A program made the position numbers and the translations under genes. The notes under the pieces were generated by a model. It was not told the DNA's origin, did no database searches, and was given only the letters and a program-made list of their open reading frames with translations. A stretch of 64,000 nucleotides of DNA from PKWO01 sp036561005. Lineage in GTDB: Bacteria; Pseudomonadota; Gammaproteobacteria; Burkholderiales; Burkholderiaceae_D. Positions 52,261 to 61,053 of this stretch are shown one piece after another. Where the stretch lies: assembly GCA_036561005.1 (NCBI GenBank), contig DATBQE010000117.1:1-64000 (forward strand), given 5' to 3'. Every line of letters starts with the position of its first letter. Position 1 is the stretch's first letter.

Positions 52261-52287
52261 TCCTAAATGGTTACTAACCATTTAGGA
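52261..52287. terminator. 27-bp perfect palindrome downstream of the GlcG-like gene
   Basis: TCCTAAATGGTTA and TAACCATTTAGGA are exact complements around one base. It starts 6 bp past the stop of the minus-strand gene and 137 bp past the plus-strand lipoprotein. It may serve as a bidirectional terminator, although no long T-tract follows. Confidence 0.45.
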
Positions 52288-52292
52288 AAATT

Positions 52293-52694
52293 TCAAATGG
52301 CGGCGATGCCGGCCTTGGCAATCTGCACGTCTTCCGACGACTTGACGCCCGAAACGCCCACCGCGCCGACGCATTGCCCGTCAACCATAATCGGTACGCC
52401 GCCTTCGAGCATGCCTTCGAGTTCCGGCGCGGTGATGAACGAGAAGCGCCCATTGTTGATCATGTCTTCATACGCTTTCGACTCGCGGCGTCCGAGTGCG
52501 GCCGTCTTGGCCTTGGCCGGCGCAATTTTCGCTGAAATGGGCGCTGCGCCGTCCAGCCTTTGCAGCCACAACAGGTGTCCGCCGTCGTCGACGATGGAAA
52601 TGGTGACGGCCCAATGATTGGCTTTGGCTTCCGCCTCTGCTGCGGCAGCAATCTTTTTCAGGTCGTCGAGCGTTAAGGTTTGTTTGGTTTGCAT
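52293..52694 (-). CDS. GlcG/HbpS-family (DUF336) heme-binding-like protein
   Basis: 133 aa. Family blocks: AAAEAEAKANHWAVTISIVDDGGHLLWLQRLDGA near the N-terminus, FITAPELEGMLEGGVPIMVDGQCVGAVGVSG in the C-terminal half. Members such as HbpS bind heme or cobalamin, and others are of unknown role in glycolate or glycerol operons. ATG 52694 is chosen from the family length. It stands alone, with no operon partner. Confidence 0.85.
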   Translation of the reverse strand: MQTKQTLTLDDLKKIAAAAEAEAKANHWAVTISIVDDGGHLLWLQRLDGAAPISAKIAPAKAKTAALGRRESKAYEDMINNGRFSFITAPELEGMLEGGVPIMVDGQCVGAVGVSGVKSSEDVQIAKAGIAAI

Positions 52695-52779
52695 GGTGGC
52701 CCCTTGTCGATAAAGACGAGATTGTACGTCAGGTCGCGCTTGCCAACAGATCCGGATCCGACCGCCGAGCGGGCATTGC

Positions 52780-53211
52780 CTACTCGCTGCCGTCTGCGAA
52801 CTCCACATCGGCAATCCAGTTTTGCCGGCGGCGCGCAATGCGTGCCGCTTCGCTCTCGCCGTCGAAATTCGCCGATGCATGGCGGAAAACCAAAGGAGTA
52901 GTCTCCTGAAACGCGTTGACGTTGACCACTGCGTGGAGCCTGCCGTCGATGCGACTTGTCACGACGGGCACATCGCCGCAGTCGCTGCAAATATGAAATT
53001 GCGCCGTCTCGGTTGCAAATGTGTGGTTGGCAACCTTGCCGGGATCCCTGAGCATCACTTTGAGTGAACCGGAAGGATAGGAGGTCCACACCCCATCATG
53101 CGTCGTGCAAAACGAACAGGAGCAGGTTCGCGCGGGCAATTCAGCCGGCGCCGGCAGCAAAGTCAAAGCCAAAGAAATGTTGCCGCAACGGCAGGAACCG
53201 GAAATTATCAT
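52780..53211 (-). CDS. GFA/CENP-V-family zinc protein
   Basis: 143 aa. Zinc-binding Cys clusters GSCRCGNISL, ARTCSCSFC and CSDCGD follow the glutathione-dependent formaldehyde-activating family layout. These proteins are often annotated as glutathione-adduct enzymes, but many lack proven activity. ATG 53211 (MIISGSCRCG) is the natural start; the upstream frame is inside the next gene. The C-terminal tail is more divergent. Confidence 0.82.
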   Translation of the reverse strand: MIISGSCRCGNISLALTLLPAPAELPARTCSCSFCTTHDGVWTSYPSGSLKVMLRDPGKVANHTFATETAQFHICSDCGDVPVVTSRIDGRLHAVVNVNAFQETTPLVFRHASANFDGESEAARIARRRQNWIADVEFADGSE

Positions 53212-53255
53212 GTTGGAATCCGTTTCAAAGCGAATGTATCTGCCAACACCTGCCC

Positions 53256-54413
53256 TCAGCGCCGCCCCTGCTGCAGCATCAAGTCCACCAGCGGCTGCAA
53301 CTCTGCGGACAGCTTGCTCAGGTGCGGCAGCACCTGATCCTGCTTGCCGTCCTTGAGCCATTGCAGCAGCGTAGGCACATCGGGCATTTCCTCTGCGGCA
53401 GCAGGCTCGGCAATCAAGCCCGGCGCAGCAGGCTTGTCGTGCCCGAGCCTGAAGGCTTCTTCCTCTTCATACCCGACCACGCCGGACAGGGCGTGGTCCA
53501 TGCCCAGTGCCGCGCGCCGCTTGGCCACGGCGCGCAGTTCGGCCAGTTGCGGTTGCACGCCGCTTTGGCCGTCTGGCGCCGGCCACGCAGCCATACCGCA
53601 GCAGGCGACGAAGCTGATGCGTTCATTCCTGATCAGATTGGCGTTGGCCACGGCATGGCAAATGCGCTGCGCAAAGTTACGCGCGGAATCCGAATGAATG
53701 GTGCCTGTGGCCAACGTGAAGTCGGACTCGCCGGTGCGCGCGACACAGTCCGTCTGGCGCACGGTACCGTGCAGCAACTGGCCGATTGCATGCACCACGG
53801 TCGAAGGCGGTGTTGCCGGATAGCCTTCGAGGCCGGAATGCTTGAGGCCGACGCAGACGTTGAGGATGACAAAATTCTTGCGGTACTTGAAAGCGTTGTC
53901 GAGCATGACTTCGGCTTGCGCAAACAACTGCTCGGGCGTCGGCAAGACCACGCTCGTGTCGAGCGCACCTTGCTGCACCATGTTTTCCAGGCTCAGTTCG
54001 AATTCGCGCTGCGTATTGACCAGCTTGGACAAAATGTCGAGGCGCGACAGCAATTGCGCCGTGCCGATGCCTTTGGTGATCAAGTCGGTTGCGCCGGCTG
54101 CCTTGGCCCGGTCGCGCTCGGTCGCTTCGTCGCTGCCGGAAACCACCACCACCGGCAAGTTGCGTATGCGGCTGATCTTGGATTGGCGGATGCGCTGCAA
54201 CAAGCCGTAGCCGTCGAGCTTGGGCATGGTCAGGTCGGTGATCACGACGCGGATGCTGGGGTCGATCAACAGGGTTTCCCATGCCTCTTCCCCGTCAAGC
54301 GCTTCGCGAAATTCGAACATGCCTTCGATGCGCTTGATCAACGTCGCGCGGACGATGCGCGAATCGTCTGCGATCAACACACGCGGTTTTACCGGGATAT
54401 CACCTGAAGTCAT
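53256..54413 (-). CDS. Response regulator with degenerate GGDEF-like output domain
   Basis: 385 aa. Receiver domain with Asp60 in VVITDLTMPKLDG and Lys in DLITKG. Residues 155-300 have the layout of a GGDEF domain (TPEQLFAQAEVMLDNAFKYRKNFVILNVCVGL), but the active-site loop reads TGESDF (227-232) in place of GGDEF, so it should not make cyclic-di-GMP. A Pro-rich linker and a C-terminal helical tail (LLQWLKDGKQDQVLPHLSKL) follow. No partner kinase is adjacent. Confidence 0.8.
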   Translation of the reverse strand: MTSGDIPVKPRVLIADDSRIVRATLIKRIEGMFEFREALDGEEAWETLLIDPSIRVVITDLTMPKLDGYGLLQRIRQSKISRIRNLPVVVVSGSDEATERDRAKAAGATDLITKGIGTAQLLSRLDILSKLVNTQREFELSLENMVQQGALDTSVVLPTPEQLFAQAEVMLDNAFKYRKNFVILNVCVGLKHSGLEGYPATPPSTVVHAIGQLLHGTVRQTDCVARTGESDFTLATGTIHSDSARNFAQRICHAVANANLIRNERISFVACCGMAAWPAPDGQSGVQPQLAELRAVAKRRAALGMDHALSGVVGYEEEEAFRLGHDKPAAPGLIAEPAAAEEMPDVPTLLQWLKDGKQDQVLPHLSKLSAELQPLVDLMLQQGRR

Positions 54414-54599
54414 CTGGGCTCGTCTATCGGACTCTCTTGGGGGTCTGTGTTTTTATTTGCTTGGCTAATTTGCCGCATTGCTGCAGGTCTGCATTCCGCA
54501 TGGCAAGTCTAACCACATAAGCATACCTCCACCCGATAAATTTTGACAGGTCCCTATACTTTCGCTTACATTGCACAATTGCGCCGAAAGAAAATTGAC

Positions 54600-55202
54600 A
54601 TGATGACAAGATTCAACGCGTATCGTCCGCTGCTCTCATTGTTGCTTGCCGCGCTCGCTGCAAGTGCCTTGCCGAATACGGCACGCGCTGAAACGCTGCT
54701 TCCCGTGCACCCGCCTGTGGCGCCGGAACTCGCGCCTGCGGCGCAAGCCAATTCTCCCGATGCGCCAAAGTCTGCCTTGAACCGGCTTGCCGATTTCACC
54801 AACCATGCATCGCAATTGGCCGTGCAGGCTGTCAGCATGCTCGGCATCCACTACAAGTATGGCGGCACCAGCCCGGAGAACGGCATGGATTGCAGCGGCC
54901 TGGTGCGTTATGTGTTCAAGGAAGCGTGGGGCACCAACTTGCCGCGCACGTCGGCCGAGATCAGCCATGTCGGGCAGCGCGTGAATCCGAACGATTTGCA
55001 ACCGGGCGATCTGGTGTTCTATAACACCTTGCGGCGCGGCTTTTCACACGTCGGCATCTACCTGGGTGACAATAAATTCATCCACTCGCCGTCAGCCGGT
55101 GGCCAGGTGCGCATAGAAAGCATGGACCTGAGTTACTGGAAAAGGCGCTTCAATGGCGCGCGCCGTATCGACGGGCCGGACGGACAAAGCAGTATTCAAT
55201 AA
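54600..55202 (+). CDS. Secreted NlpC/P60 peptidoglycan hydrolase
   Basis: 200 aa. A signal peptide covers about residues 1-30 (ending TARAE), then a Pro/Ala-rich stretch and the NlpC/P60 domain. Catalytic Cys98 in GMDCSGLVRYVF, His150 in FSHVGIYLG and His162 in FIHSPS are present. It cuts peptide stems of peptidoglycan in the periplasm. The start could be either of two adjacent ATGs (54600 or 54603). Confidence 0.9.
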   Translation: MMTRFNAYRPLLSLLLAALAASALPNTARAETLLPVHPPVAPELAPAAQANSPDAPKSALNRLADFTNHASQLAVQAVSMLGIHYKYGGTSPENGMDCSGLVRYVFKEAWGTNLPRTSAEISHVGQRVNPNDLQPGDLVFYNTLRRGFSHVGIYLGDNKFIHSPSAGGQVRIESMDLSYWKRRFNGARRIDGPDGQSSIQ

Positions 55203-55227
55203 GATTGCGCGTATTTCGCAGGCACGG

Positions 55228-56196
55228 CTATTGTGCGCGCATCGCTTCCAATTTTCGTTTAATCTCTGGCATCAAGGCGGTAGTAGCCTGTTCTCCAGCC
55301 AACACCGCCAAATTCCTGCCATTGAAATCGCTGCCCTTCATGGCACCAAGGCTTGGCTGGATAACAATGTCTGCTTCCTTCAATTCATAGCGATTGATGC
55401 TGTGTCCCATGATGGCAAAGGTTTGTAGCAGTACTTCCAACGAGCTGCCTGCCGCCTGGGCGTCCGGCTGCGCCGAAATATTCACCGCAATCACGAAATC
55501 GGCTCCCATCTGGCGGGCAAAACTGACCGGCACCGGCGCTGTCAGGCCACCGTCGACATAATTGCGGTCACCAATTGCAACCGGCTGAAATACGCCGGGA
55601 ACCGCAGACGATGCGCGCACAGCGAGACCGGTATTGCCGCGCTGGAACAGCACAGGCAAGCCCGTATGCAAGTCGGTTGCCACCGCGCCGAACGGAATCT
55701 TCATTTTTTCCAACGGCAGGTTATTGACCGCCTTGTTGACGTAACTCTGTAGCGCTTCGCCTTTCAGCACGCCGCTGGTTTTGGCGAAAAAAGGCACCGA
55801 CCAGTCGGAAATGGCAGCCTCGTCCATGTCGAGCGCGAGGCGGTTCAACGCATAACCATTGTTGCCGGCGGCATACATGGCGCCGACCAGGCTCCCCGCA
55901 CTGGTGCCGACGACCACGTCCGGATAGATGCCTTGCGCCTCCAGCGCCTTGATCACGCCAATATGGGCGAAACCGCGTGCCGCCCCGCCCCCGAGCGCGA
56001 GACCGATCTTGATCTTGCGCGGCGCCTTGGGCTGAACCGGTTGAGCCACCACGGCCGGCACATCGATGGGCTTGGTTGGTGCTGTGGGTGTCGTACATGC
56101 GCCAAGCAGGAAGCCGACGCTCAGCGATCCGGCGAACAGGACACTGCGGAAACTGGAAAAAAAGCGGGAACGGCTGAAGGCACAATTTGCGCGCAT
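55228..56196 (-). CDS. Patatin-like phospholipase lipoprotein (RssA-like)
   Basis: About 322 aa. A lipobox FLLGAC (Cys34) follows a basic signal. The patatin domain has the oxyanion motif LALGGGAARGFAHIGVIKAL, nucleophile Ser99 in VGTSAGSLVG and the dyad Asp in RNYVDGGL. It is probably an esterase at the membrane face. A GTG at 56211 would add five residues; neither start has a clear SD. It is convergent with the NlpC gene, 25 bp apart. Confidence 0.88.
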   Translation of the reverse strand: MRANCAFSRSRFFSSFRSVLFAGSLSVGFLLGACTTPTAPTKPIDVPAVVAQPVQPKAPRKIKIGLALGGGAARGFAHIGVIKALEAQGIYPDVVVGTSAGSLVGAMYAAGNNGYALNRLALDMDEAAISDWSVPFFAKTSGVLKGEALQSYVNKAVNNLPLEKMKIPFGAVATDLHTGLPVLFQRGNTGLAVRASSAVPGVFQPVAIGDRNYVDGGLTAPVPVSFARQMGADFVIAVNISAQPDAQAAGSSLEVLLQTFAIMGHSINRYELKEADIVIQPSLGAMKGSDFNGRNLAVLAGEQATTALMPEIKRKLEAMRAQ

Positions 56197-56288
56197 GGAG
56201 GATAGGCTCACTTTGATACGTCGACGACGCGTGAATTTTAGCCTATCTTGCCACCGTTCAAGCCGGAAACGCCAAAATGAACCTGAAA

Positions 56289-56453
56289 GCTAGTGTCCTG
56301 AGTCATTGATTCGTCGACTAAATATGCCGAAATCTGCCCAATATGGCGTCACAAATGTGCGCAAGGCTCCAGCCTTGCTGTGCTTTGTTCCTGGTCTTGG
56401 GCAGATTTCGACACATTTATTTGTTCAACGAATCAATGACTCAGGACACTAGC
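56289..56453. mobile_element. 165-bp nested inverted-repeat element (MITE-like)
   Basis: Perfect 26-bp terminal inverted repeats (56289-56314 and 56428-56453), a second perfect pair CGAAATCTGCCCA/TGGGCAGATTTCG (56328-56340 and 56398-56410), and a central hairpin GCAAGGCT-CC-AGCCTTGC (56361-56378). No coding frame. It lies between phoR and the patatin gene. It looks like a miniature transposable element or a very large hairpin; no target duplication is clear. Confidence 0.75.
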
Positions 56454-56468
56454 AATTGGCTACACAAA

Positions 56469-57800
56469 TCAGCCCGCAGCCAATATCTCGCTATTGGCCT
56501 CGGCGATTTCGGGCGCGATGGCGGTCATCGGGAAGGTGACGATGAAAGTGCTGCCCTGCTCGGGCTTCGATTCGATGGACAAGACGGCATCATGGCGCAA
56601 CAACACATGCTTGACGATCGCCAACCCCAGGCCGGTACCCTGCGTTTCACGCGAGCGGCTCTTGTCGACGCGATAGAAGCGCTCGGTCAGGCGGGAAATA
56701 TGTTCGGCCTGAATGCCGATACCGTTGTCTTGTACCGCAAACTGCGGGCCGGTCGGGCTCATGCGCCACGATATTTTGATCGTACCGCCTTCGGGCGTGT
56801 AACGGACCGCATTCGACACCAGGTTGCCGAAGGCGCTGCGCAACTCTTCGGTGCTGCCCTTGATGTCCGGGCAATCCGCGGCCACGGTAATGGTTTGGCG
56901 CCCGGCCGACAGGGCCTTGGCCTCTTCGGTAATCTTGTCGAGCAAGGGCCCGATCGCGACACGTTCGGGCCGTAGCGGGTAATCGATCGATTCCAGACGG
57001 GTCAAGGTCAGCATGTCCTCGACCAGATTTTGCATGCGGTGGCCCTGCTCGCTCATCAACTTCAGGTGCGCGGCCCGCGTAGCAGGGTCTAGATTGCTTT
57101 GCGAGGAAGCGATTTCCAGGAAACCGTTGATCACGGTCAGGGGCGTGCGCAACTCGTGCGAGGCATTGGCGATGAAGTCGCGCCGCATCATCTCAATGCG
57201 TTCGGACTCCGTCACGTCGTGCGTGACCAGAATCTGGCGCCGGTTTTCGAACGGAATGATCTGTACGAACAGTTTGCGATCGCGCAAGCTCAAGGTGATC
57301 GGGTTTTCATAACGGCCAAGGATGATGTAATCCATGAAATCCGGATTGCGGATCAGGTTGGTCACACGCATGCCCTTGTCGCGGCTGTTCTTAAGGCCGA
57401 GATGGCGCTCGGCCGCCGGATTGCACCATTCGAGAAACAGCACATCGTCCATGATGACCACGCCATCGGGCAGCAGGCTCATGGCCTGGCGGAAGCGGGC
57501 CAGCCATTCGGAGAGTTCGGTGCGATTTTTTTCGTCGTCGCGGCGCAGGCGGTACAGACGCGAAAATATATCCGTCCAGGCGCCCCACCCGTCCGGCAGT
57601 TTTTCGCTTTCCGGATTGTCGAGCCAACCGGACAGGCGGAACAGGTAATGCAACTGGACGATCACCATCAGGCAGGCGCCACCCAGGCCCGCACCGAGAC
57701 CCACGACAGGGCCGAAGAAGAAAGACAGGATCAAGGCTCCAACCAGCAACAGCGACATGCGCAGCGCTGCAGGAACCCAAAACAACAAATGCGGACTCAT
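56469..57800 (-). CDS. phoR: Phosphate-regulon sensor histidine kinase PhoR
   Basis: 443 aa, normal length. Two short N-terminal membrane segments (about 8-28 and 32-52), a PAS domain (QAMSLLPDGVVIMDDVLFLEWCNPAAERHLG), DHp with His215 in NASHELRTPL, and ATPase boxes VSNAVRYTPEGG, DNGIGI and GTGLGLAIVKH. It phosphorylates PhoB when phosphate is scarce. It is downstream of phoB with a 118-bp gap. Confidence 0.95.
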   Translation of the reverse strand: MSPHLLFWVPAALRMSLLLVGALILSFFFGPVVGLGAGLGGACLMVIVQLHYLFRLSGWLDNPESEKLPDGWGAWTDIFSRLYRLRRDDEKNRTELSEWLARFRQAMSLLPDGVVIMDDVLFLEWCNPAAERHLGLKNSRDKGMRVTNLIRNPDFMDYIILGRYENPITLSLRDRKLFVQIIPFENRRQILVTHDVTESERIEMMRRDFIANASHELRTPLTVINGFLEIASSQSNLDPATRAAHLKLMSEQGHRMQNLVEDMLTLTRLESIDYPLRPERVAIGPLLDKITEEAKALSAGRQTITVAADCPDIKGSTEELRSAFGNLVSNAVRYTPEGGTIKISWRMSPTGPQFAVQDNGIGIQAEHISRLTERFYRVDKSRSRETQGTGLGLAIVKHVLLRHDAVLSIESKPEQGSTFIVTFPMTAIAPEIAEANSEILAAG

Positions 57801-57918
57801 AGGTCTATAAAGTTAGGGCGCACCGGAAGCGCATGGCTTCACGGTATCAACGCAAGGGGCAAAAGCCAAGTCGGCGTGCGGCGCAAACAAGACGGCCTGC
57901 TTCAATAAGAAAACCGTC

Positions 57919-58608
57919 TCACTTCTCCGATAGCATATACCCAACGCTGCGCACCGTCTTGATCAGGTATTCCGCTTCCTTCAATGCTTTGCGCAAACGC
58001 AACACATGGACGTCGACGGTCCGCTCCTCGATCACGACGTGATCGCCCCAGACCTTGTCGAGCAACTGGCTGCGCGAAAAGACCCGGTCGGGGTGGGCCA
58101 GGAAGAATTTCAGCAGTTTGAACTCGGCGTGGCCAATGTCGATCTTCTGCTCGCTGATGCTCACGTTGCAACTGACCGGATCGAGCTTGACGACCCCGGC
58201 CGACATCATGCTCTGGGCATGCTCAGGGGTCTTGCGCCGCAACAACGCGTTGATGCGTGCCGTCAGTTCGCGCGGCGAGAACGGCTTGGTGACGTAGTCG
58301 TCGGCGCCGTTGTCGAGGCCGGCTATCTTGTCCTCTTCCATGCTTTTTGCGGTCAGCATGATCACCGGCAAATCGTTGAACTGACGGTCGCTGCGCAGAC
58401 GCGACAACAGGCGCAGGCCGGTTTGGTCCGGCAGCATCCAGTCGAGCAGGATCAGGTGCGGCGTGCGGCGCTGGATGAACTCCCATGCATCGTTCACGTT
58501 ATGCACGGCAATCGGGTTCCAGCCTGCTTCCTTGAGTGTGAAACAAACCAGTTCGACGATGGCCGGTTCGTCTTCGACGACGAGGATGGTGGTCTTGTCT
58601 GTTGCCAT
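57919..58608 (-). CDS. phoB: Phosphate-regulon response regulator PhoB
   Basis: 229 aa: receiver with Asp56 in LILLDWMLP and DYVTKPFSP, then the winged helix (FKLLKFFLAHPDRVFSRSQLLDKVWGD, RTVDVHVLRLRKAL, IKTVRSVGYML). It binds PHO boxes such as those at 63418 and 63478. ATG 58608 lies 2 nt after the phoU stop; an in-frame TTG at 58614 would overlap phoU. It is one of two PhoB-like proteins in the window. Confidence 0.95.
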   Translation of the reverse strand: MATDKTTILVVEDEPAIVELVCFTLKEAGWNPIAVHNVNDAWEFIQRRTPHLILLDWMLPDQTGLRLLSRLRSDRQFNDLPVIMLTAKSMEEDKIAGLDNGADDYVTKPFSPRELTARINALLRRKTPEHAQSMMSAGVVKLDPVSCNVSISEQKIDIGHAEFKLLKFFLAHPDRVFSRSQLLDKVWGDHVVIEERTVDVHVLRLRKALKEAEYLIKTVRSVGYMLSEK

Positions 58609-58610
58609 GA

Positions 58611-59336
58611 TCAACTCTGCGGTTCCTGCTTACCAGCGGCATTGGCGGCGTTGGCCGCAGCATAGCCGGTATGCCGGATATCCTTGCCTTCGACAACATA
58701 AACGACATATTCGGCTATGTTCTTGCAATGGTCGCCAATGCGCTCGATCGCCTTCGCCACCCACAAGGTGTCGAGGGCGGCGGAAATTGTGCGCGGGTCT
58801 TCCATCATGAAGGTGATCATGTTGCGCATGATGGAACGAAATTCGTGGTCGACGATTTCGTCCTGCGCAATGATCTTGATCGCCTGCTGGCCGTCGAGGC
58901 GGGCAAAGGCGTCGAGCGCGTCGCGCAGCATATTGCCTGTCGACGACGCCATCACACGGATTGTGCCGTATTGGTTGATGGTTGTGACGCCGCGCTCCTG
59001 AATATTCTTGGCGGCGCGCGCGATCTTGGTGGCTTCGTCGCCGATGCGTTCGAGATCGGTGATCACCTTGATGGTTGCCATGACCGTGCGCAAATCGTTG
59101 GCGGCCGGCTGGCGGCGCACAATCAAATGGCTGCAGGCGTCGTCCAGGGTCACTTCAAGGCGATTGACGTTTTCGTCGGCCTTGATGATTTGCTCGGCCT
59201 GTTCGATGTCGCCGCTGCGGAAGCAGGCAACCGCATCGGAAAACTGACTTTCCACCAACCCTCCCATCAGAAGAACCTTGGAACGTATATCTTCCAGGTC
59301 CTGGTCATACTGCTTTGATGAGTGCACGCCTGTCAT
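58611..59336 (-). CDS. phoU: Phosphate uptake regulator PhoU
   Basis: 241 aa all-helical protein with two PhoU repeats, each with the metal-binding D/E pattern (TDLERIGDEATKIARAAKNI near residue 93, AKAIERIGDHCKNIAEYVVYV near 193). It connects the Pst transporter to PhoR inhibition. It follows pstB by 64 bp in the same direction. Confidence 0.95.
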   Translation of the reverse strand: MTGVHSSKQYDQDLEDIRSKVLLMGGLVESQFSDAVACFRSGDIEQAEQIIKADENVNRLEVTLDDACSHLIVRRQPAANDLRTVMATIKVITDLERIGDEATKIARAAKNIQERGVTTINQYGTIRVMASSTGNMLRDALDAFARLDGQQAIKIIAQDEIVDHEFRSIMRNMITFMMEDPRTISAALDTLWVAKAIERIGDHCKNIAEYVVYVVEGKDIRHTGYAAANAANAAGKQEPQS

Positions 59337-59400
59337 CAGGATTCTCCTTGGTTACTGTCTTGTTTATTTGTATCTTTGCGCATGAAAGCCCGACTGGAAA

Positions 59401-60195
59401 TTAACCGAAACGTCCGGTGATGTAGTCTTGCGTTTCCTTCTTGTCCGGATTCATGAAAATCTGGTCGGTTTCGCCGAACTCGACCAGTTCGCCGAGATAC
59501 ATGTAGGCGGTGTAGTCGGAACAACGCGCGGCCTGCTGCATGTTGTGCGTCACGATGACAATCGTATAGTCGCCCTTCAGTTCGCTGATCAATTCCTCGA
59601 TCTTGGAAGTCGAGATCGGATCGAGCGCCGAGGTCGGCTCATCGAGCAGCAACACGTCAGGCTTGACCGCCACGCCGCGCGCAATGCACAGGCGCTGCTG
59701 TTGGCCGCCCGAGAGCCCGAGACCGCTCTTGTGCAGTTTGTCCTTCACTTCGGTCCACAACGCGGCCTTGTTCAGCGCCCATTCGACGCGCTCGTCCATT
59801 TCACCCTTGGGCAGGTTTTCGTACAAACGCACGCCGAATGCAATGTTGTCATACACCGTCATCGGGAACGGCGTGGGTTTCTGGAACACCATGCCGACCT
59901 TGGCGCGCAACATGTTTACGTCTTGTCCCGGGTCGAGGATGTTGTGGCCGTTGTAGATGATCTTGCCTTCGGCGCGCTGGCCGGGGTAAAGATCGTACAT
60001 CCGATTGAGAGTACGCAACAGGGTCGACTTGCCGCAACCGGAAGGGCCGATGAAAGCTGTCACCTTCTTGTCGTGTATCTTGAGGTTGATATGCTTCAAG
60101 CCCTGGAAATTCCCGTAGAAAAAATTCAGGCCGGAAATTTCTATCGTCGTTTTGTTTTCGGAATTCACAGGAAGTGGATTGGACATGTCGATCAT
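59401..60195 (-). CDS. pstB: Phosphate ABC transporter ATPase PstB
   Basis: 264 aa. Walker A GPSGCGKST, Q-loop VFQKPTPFPMTVYDNIAFG (PstB-specific), signature LSGGQQQRLCIARG, Walker B VLLLDEPTSALDP and switch His VTHNM. A second ATG 9 nt in (MSNPL) is possible. It starts 9 nt after the pstA stop. Confidence 0.96.
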   Translation of the reverse strand: MIDMSNPLPVNSENKTTIEISGLNFFYGNFQGLKHINLKIHDKKVTAFIGPSGCGKSTLLRTLNRMYDLYPGQRAEGKIIYNGHNILDPGQDVNMLRAKVGMVFQKPTPFPMTVYDNIAFGVRLYENLPKGEMDERVEWALNKAALWTEVKDKLHKSGLGLSGGQQQRLCIARGVAVKPDVLLLDEPTSALDPISTSKIEELISELKGDYTIVIVTHNMQQAARCSDYTAYMYLGELVEFGETDQIFMNPDKKETQDYITGRFG

Positions 60196-60204
60196 TGGAA
60201 AGAA

Positions 60205-61053
60205 TTAACCCGGAACCTTCTGTGTGGACAGAAGACGCGAAACGATATTGAGAGCCAGGACACTGAACGTTATCAGCAAGGCGGCACCCCAGCCGAGGTT
60301 GATCCAATTGTCGTTCGCGCTCATGGTAAATTGCGCGATCACGAGCGGCAGATTGGCCATAGCCTTGTTCATGTCGGTACTGAAAAACTGGTTGCCGAAG
60401 GCGGTAAAAAGCAACGGTGCAGTCTCGCCGGAAATACGCGCCACCGCCAGCAGCACGCCGGTCATGACGCCCGCTTTAACGGCGCGCAGGCGCACCATGG
60501 TGGCAACCTTCCAGCGCGGCGCGCCGAGCGCGAAGGCCGCTTCGCGCAGGCTGGTGGGCACCAGGTTGAGCATGTTGTCGGTGGTGCGCACAATGACCGG
60601 AATGGCAATCAGCGATATGGCGAAGCTGCCTGCCCAACCGGAGAAATGGTGCACGTTCGCGACGTAGATCGCATACACGAACAGGCCGATTACGATGGAC
60701 GGCGCCGACAACATGATGTCGGTGACGAAGCGCGTGATCTTGGCCAGCCAGCTTTGTTCGCCGTATTCGGCGAGGTAAATGCCGGCCAGGATGCCGATCG
60801 GCGTGCTGACCAGGGTGCCGACGCCAACCATCAACAGGCTGCCGACAATCGCGTTGATCAGGCCACCGCCCGGCGTATCCGGGCCGGGCGTTGTCTTGAT
60901 GAACATGTCGAGATTGACAGCGCCAAGTCCCTTGACCAACAGCAGAATCAGAATCCAGAACAGGAAACCGATACCAACCACCATAGCAAGGAAGGACAGG
61001 CTGATGCCGATGCGGTGTACCCAAAGGCGCTTGCGGTAGATAGGATTCATCAT
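60205..61053 (-). CDS. pstA: Phosphate ABC transporter permease PstA
   Basis: 282 aa with six membrane segments. The coupling loop REAAFALGAPRWKVATMVRLRAVKAGVMTGVLLAVARISGETAPLLFT is typical of PstA. ATG overlaps the pstC stop (ATGA); a second ATG follows immediately. Confidence 0.95.
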   Translation of the reverse strand: MMNPIYRKRLWVHRIGISLSFLAMVVGIGFLFWILILLLVKGLGAVNLDMFIKTTPGPDTPGGGLINAIVGSLLMVGVGTLVSTPIGILAGIYLAEYGEQSWLAKITRFVTDIMLSAPSIVIGLFVYAIYVANVHHFSGWAGSFAISLIAIPVIVRTTDNMLNLVPTSLREAAFALGAPRWKVATMVRLRAVKAGVMTGVLLAVARISGETAPLLFTAFGNQFFSTDMNKAMANLPLVIAQFTMSANDNWINLGWGAALLITFSVLALNIVSRLLSTQKVPG

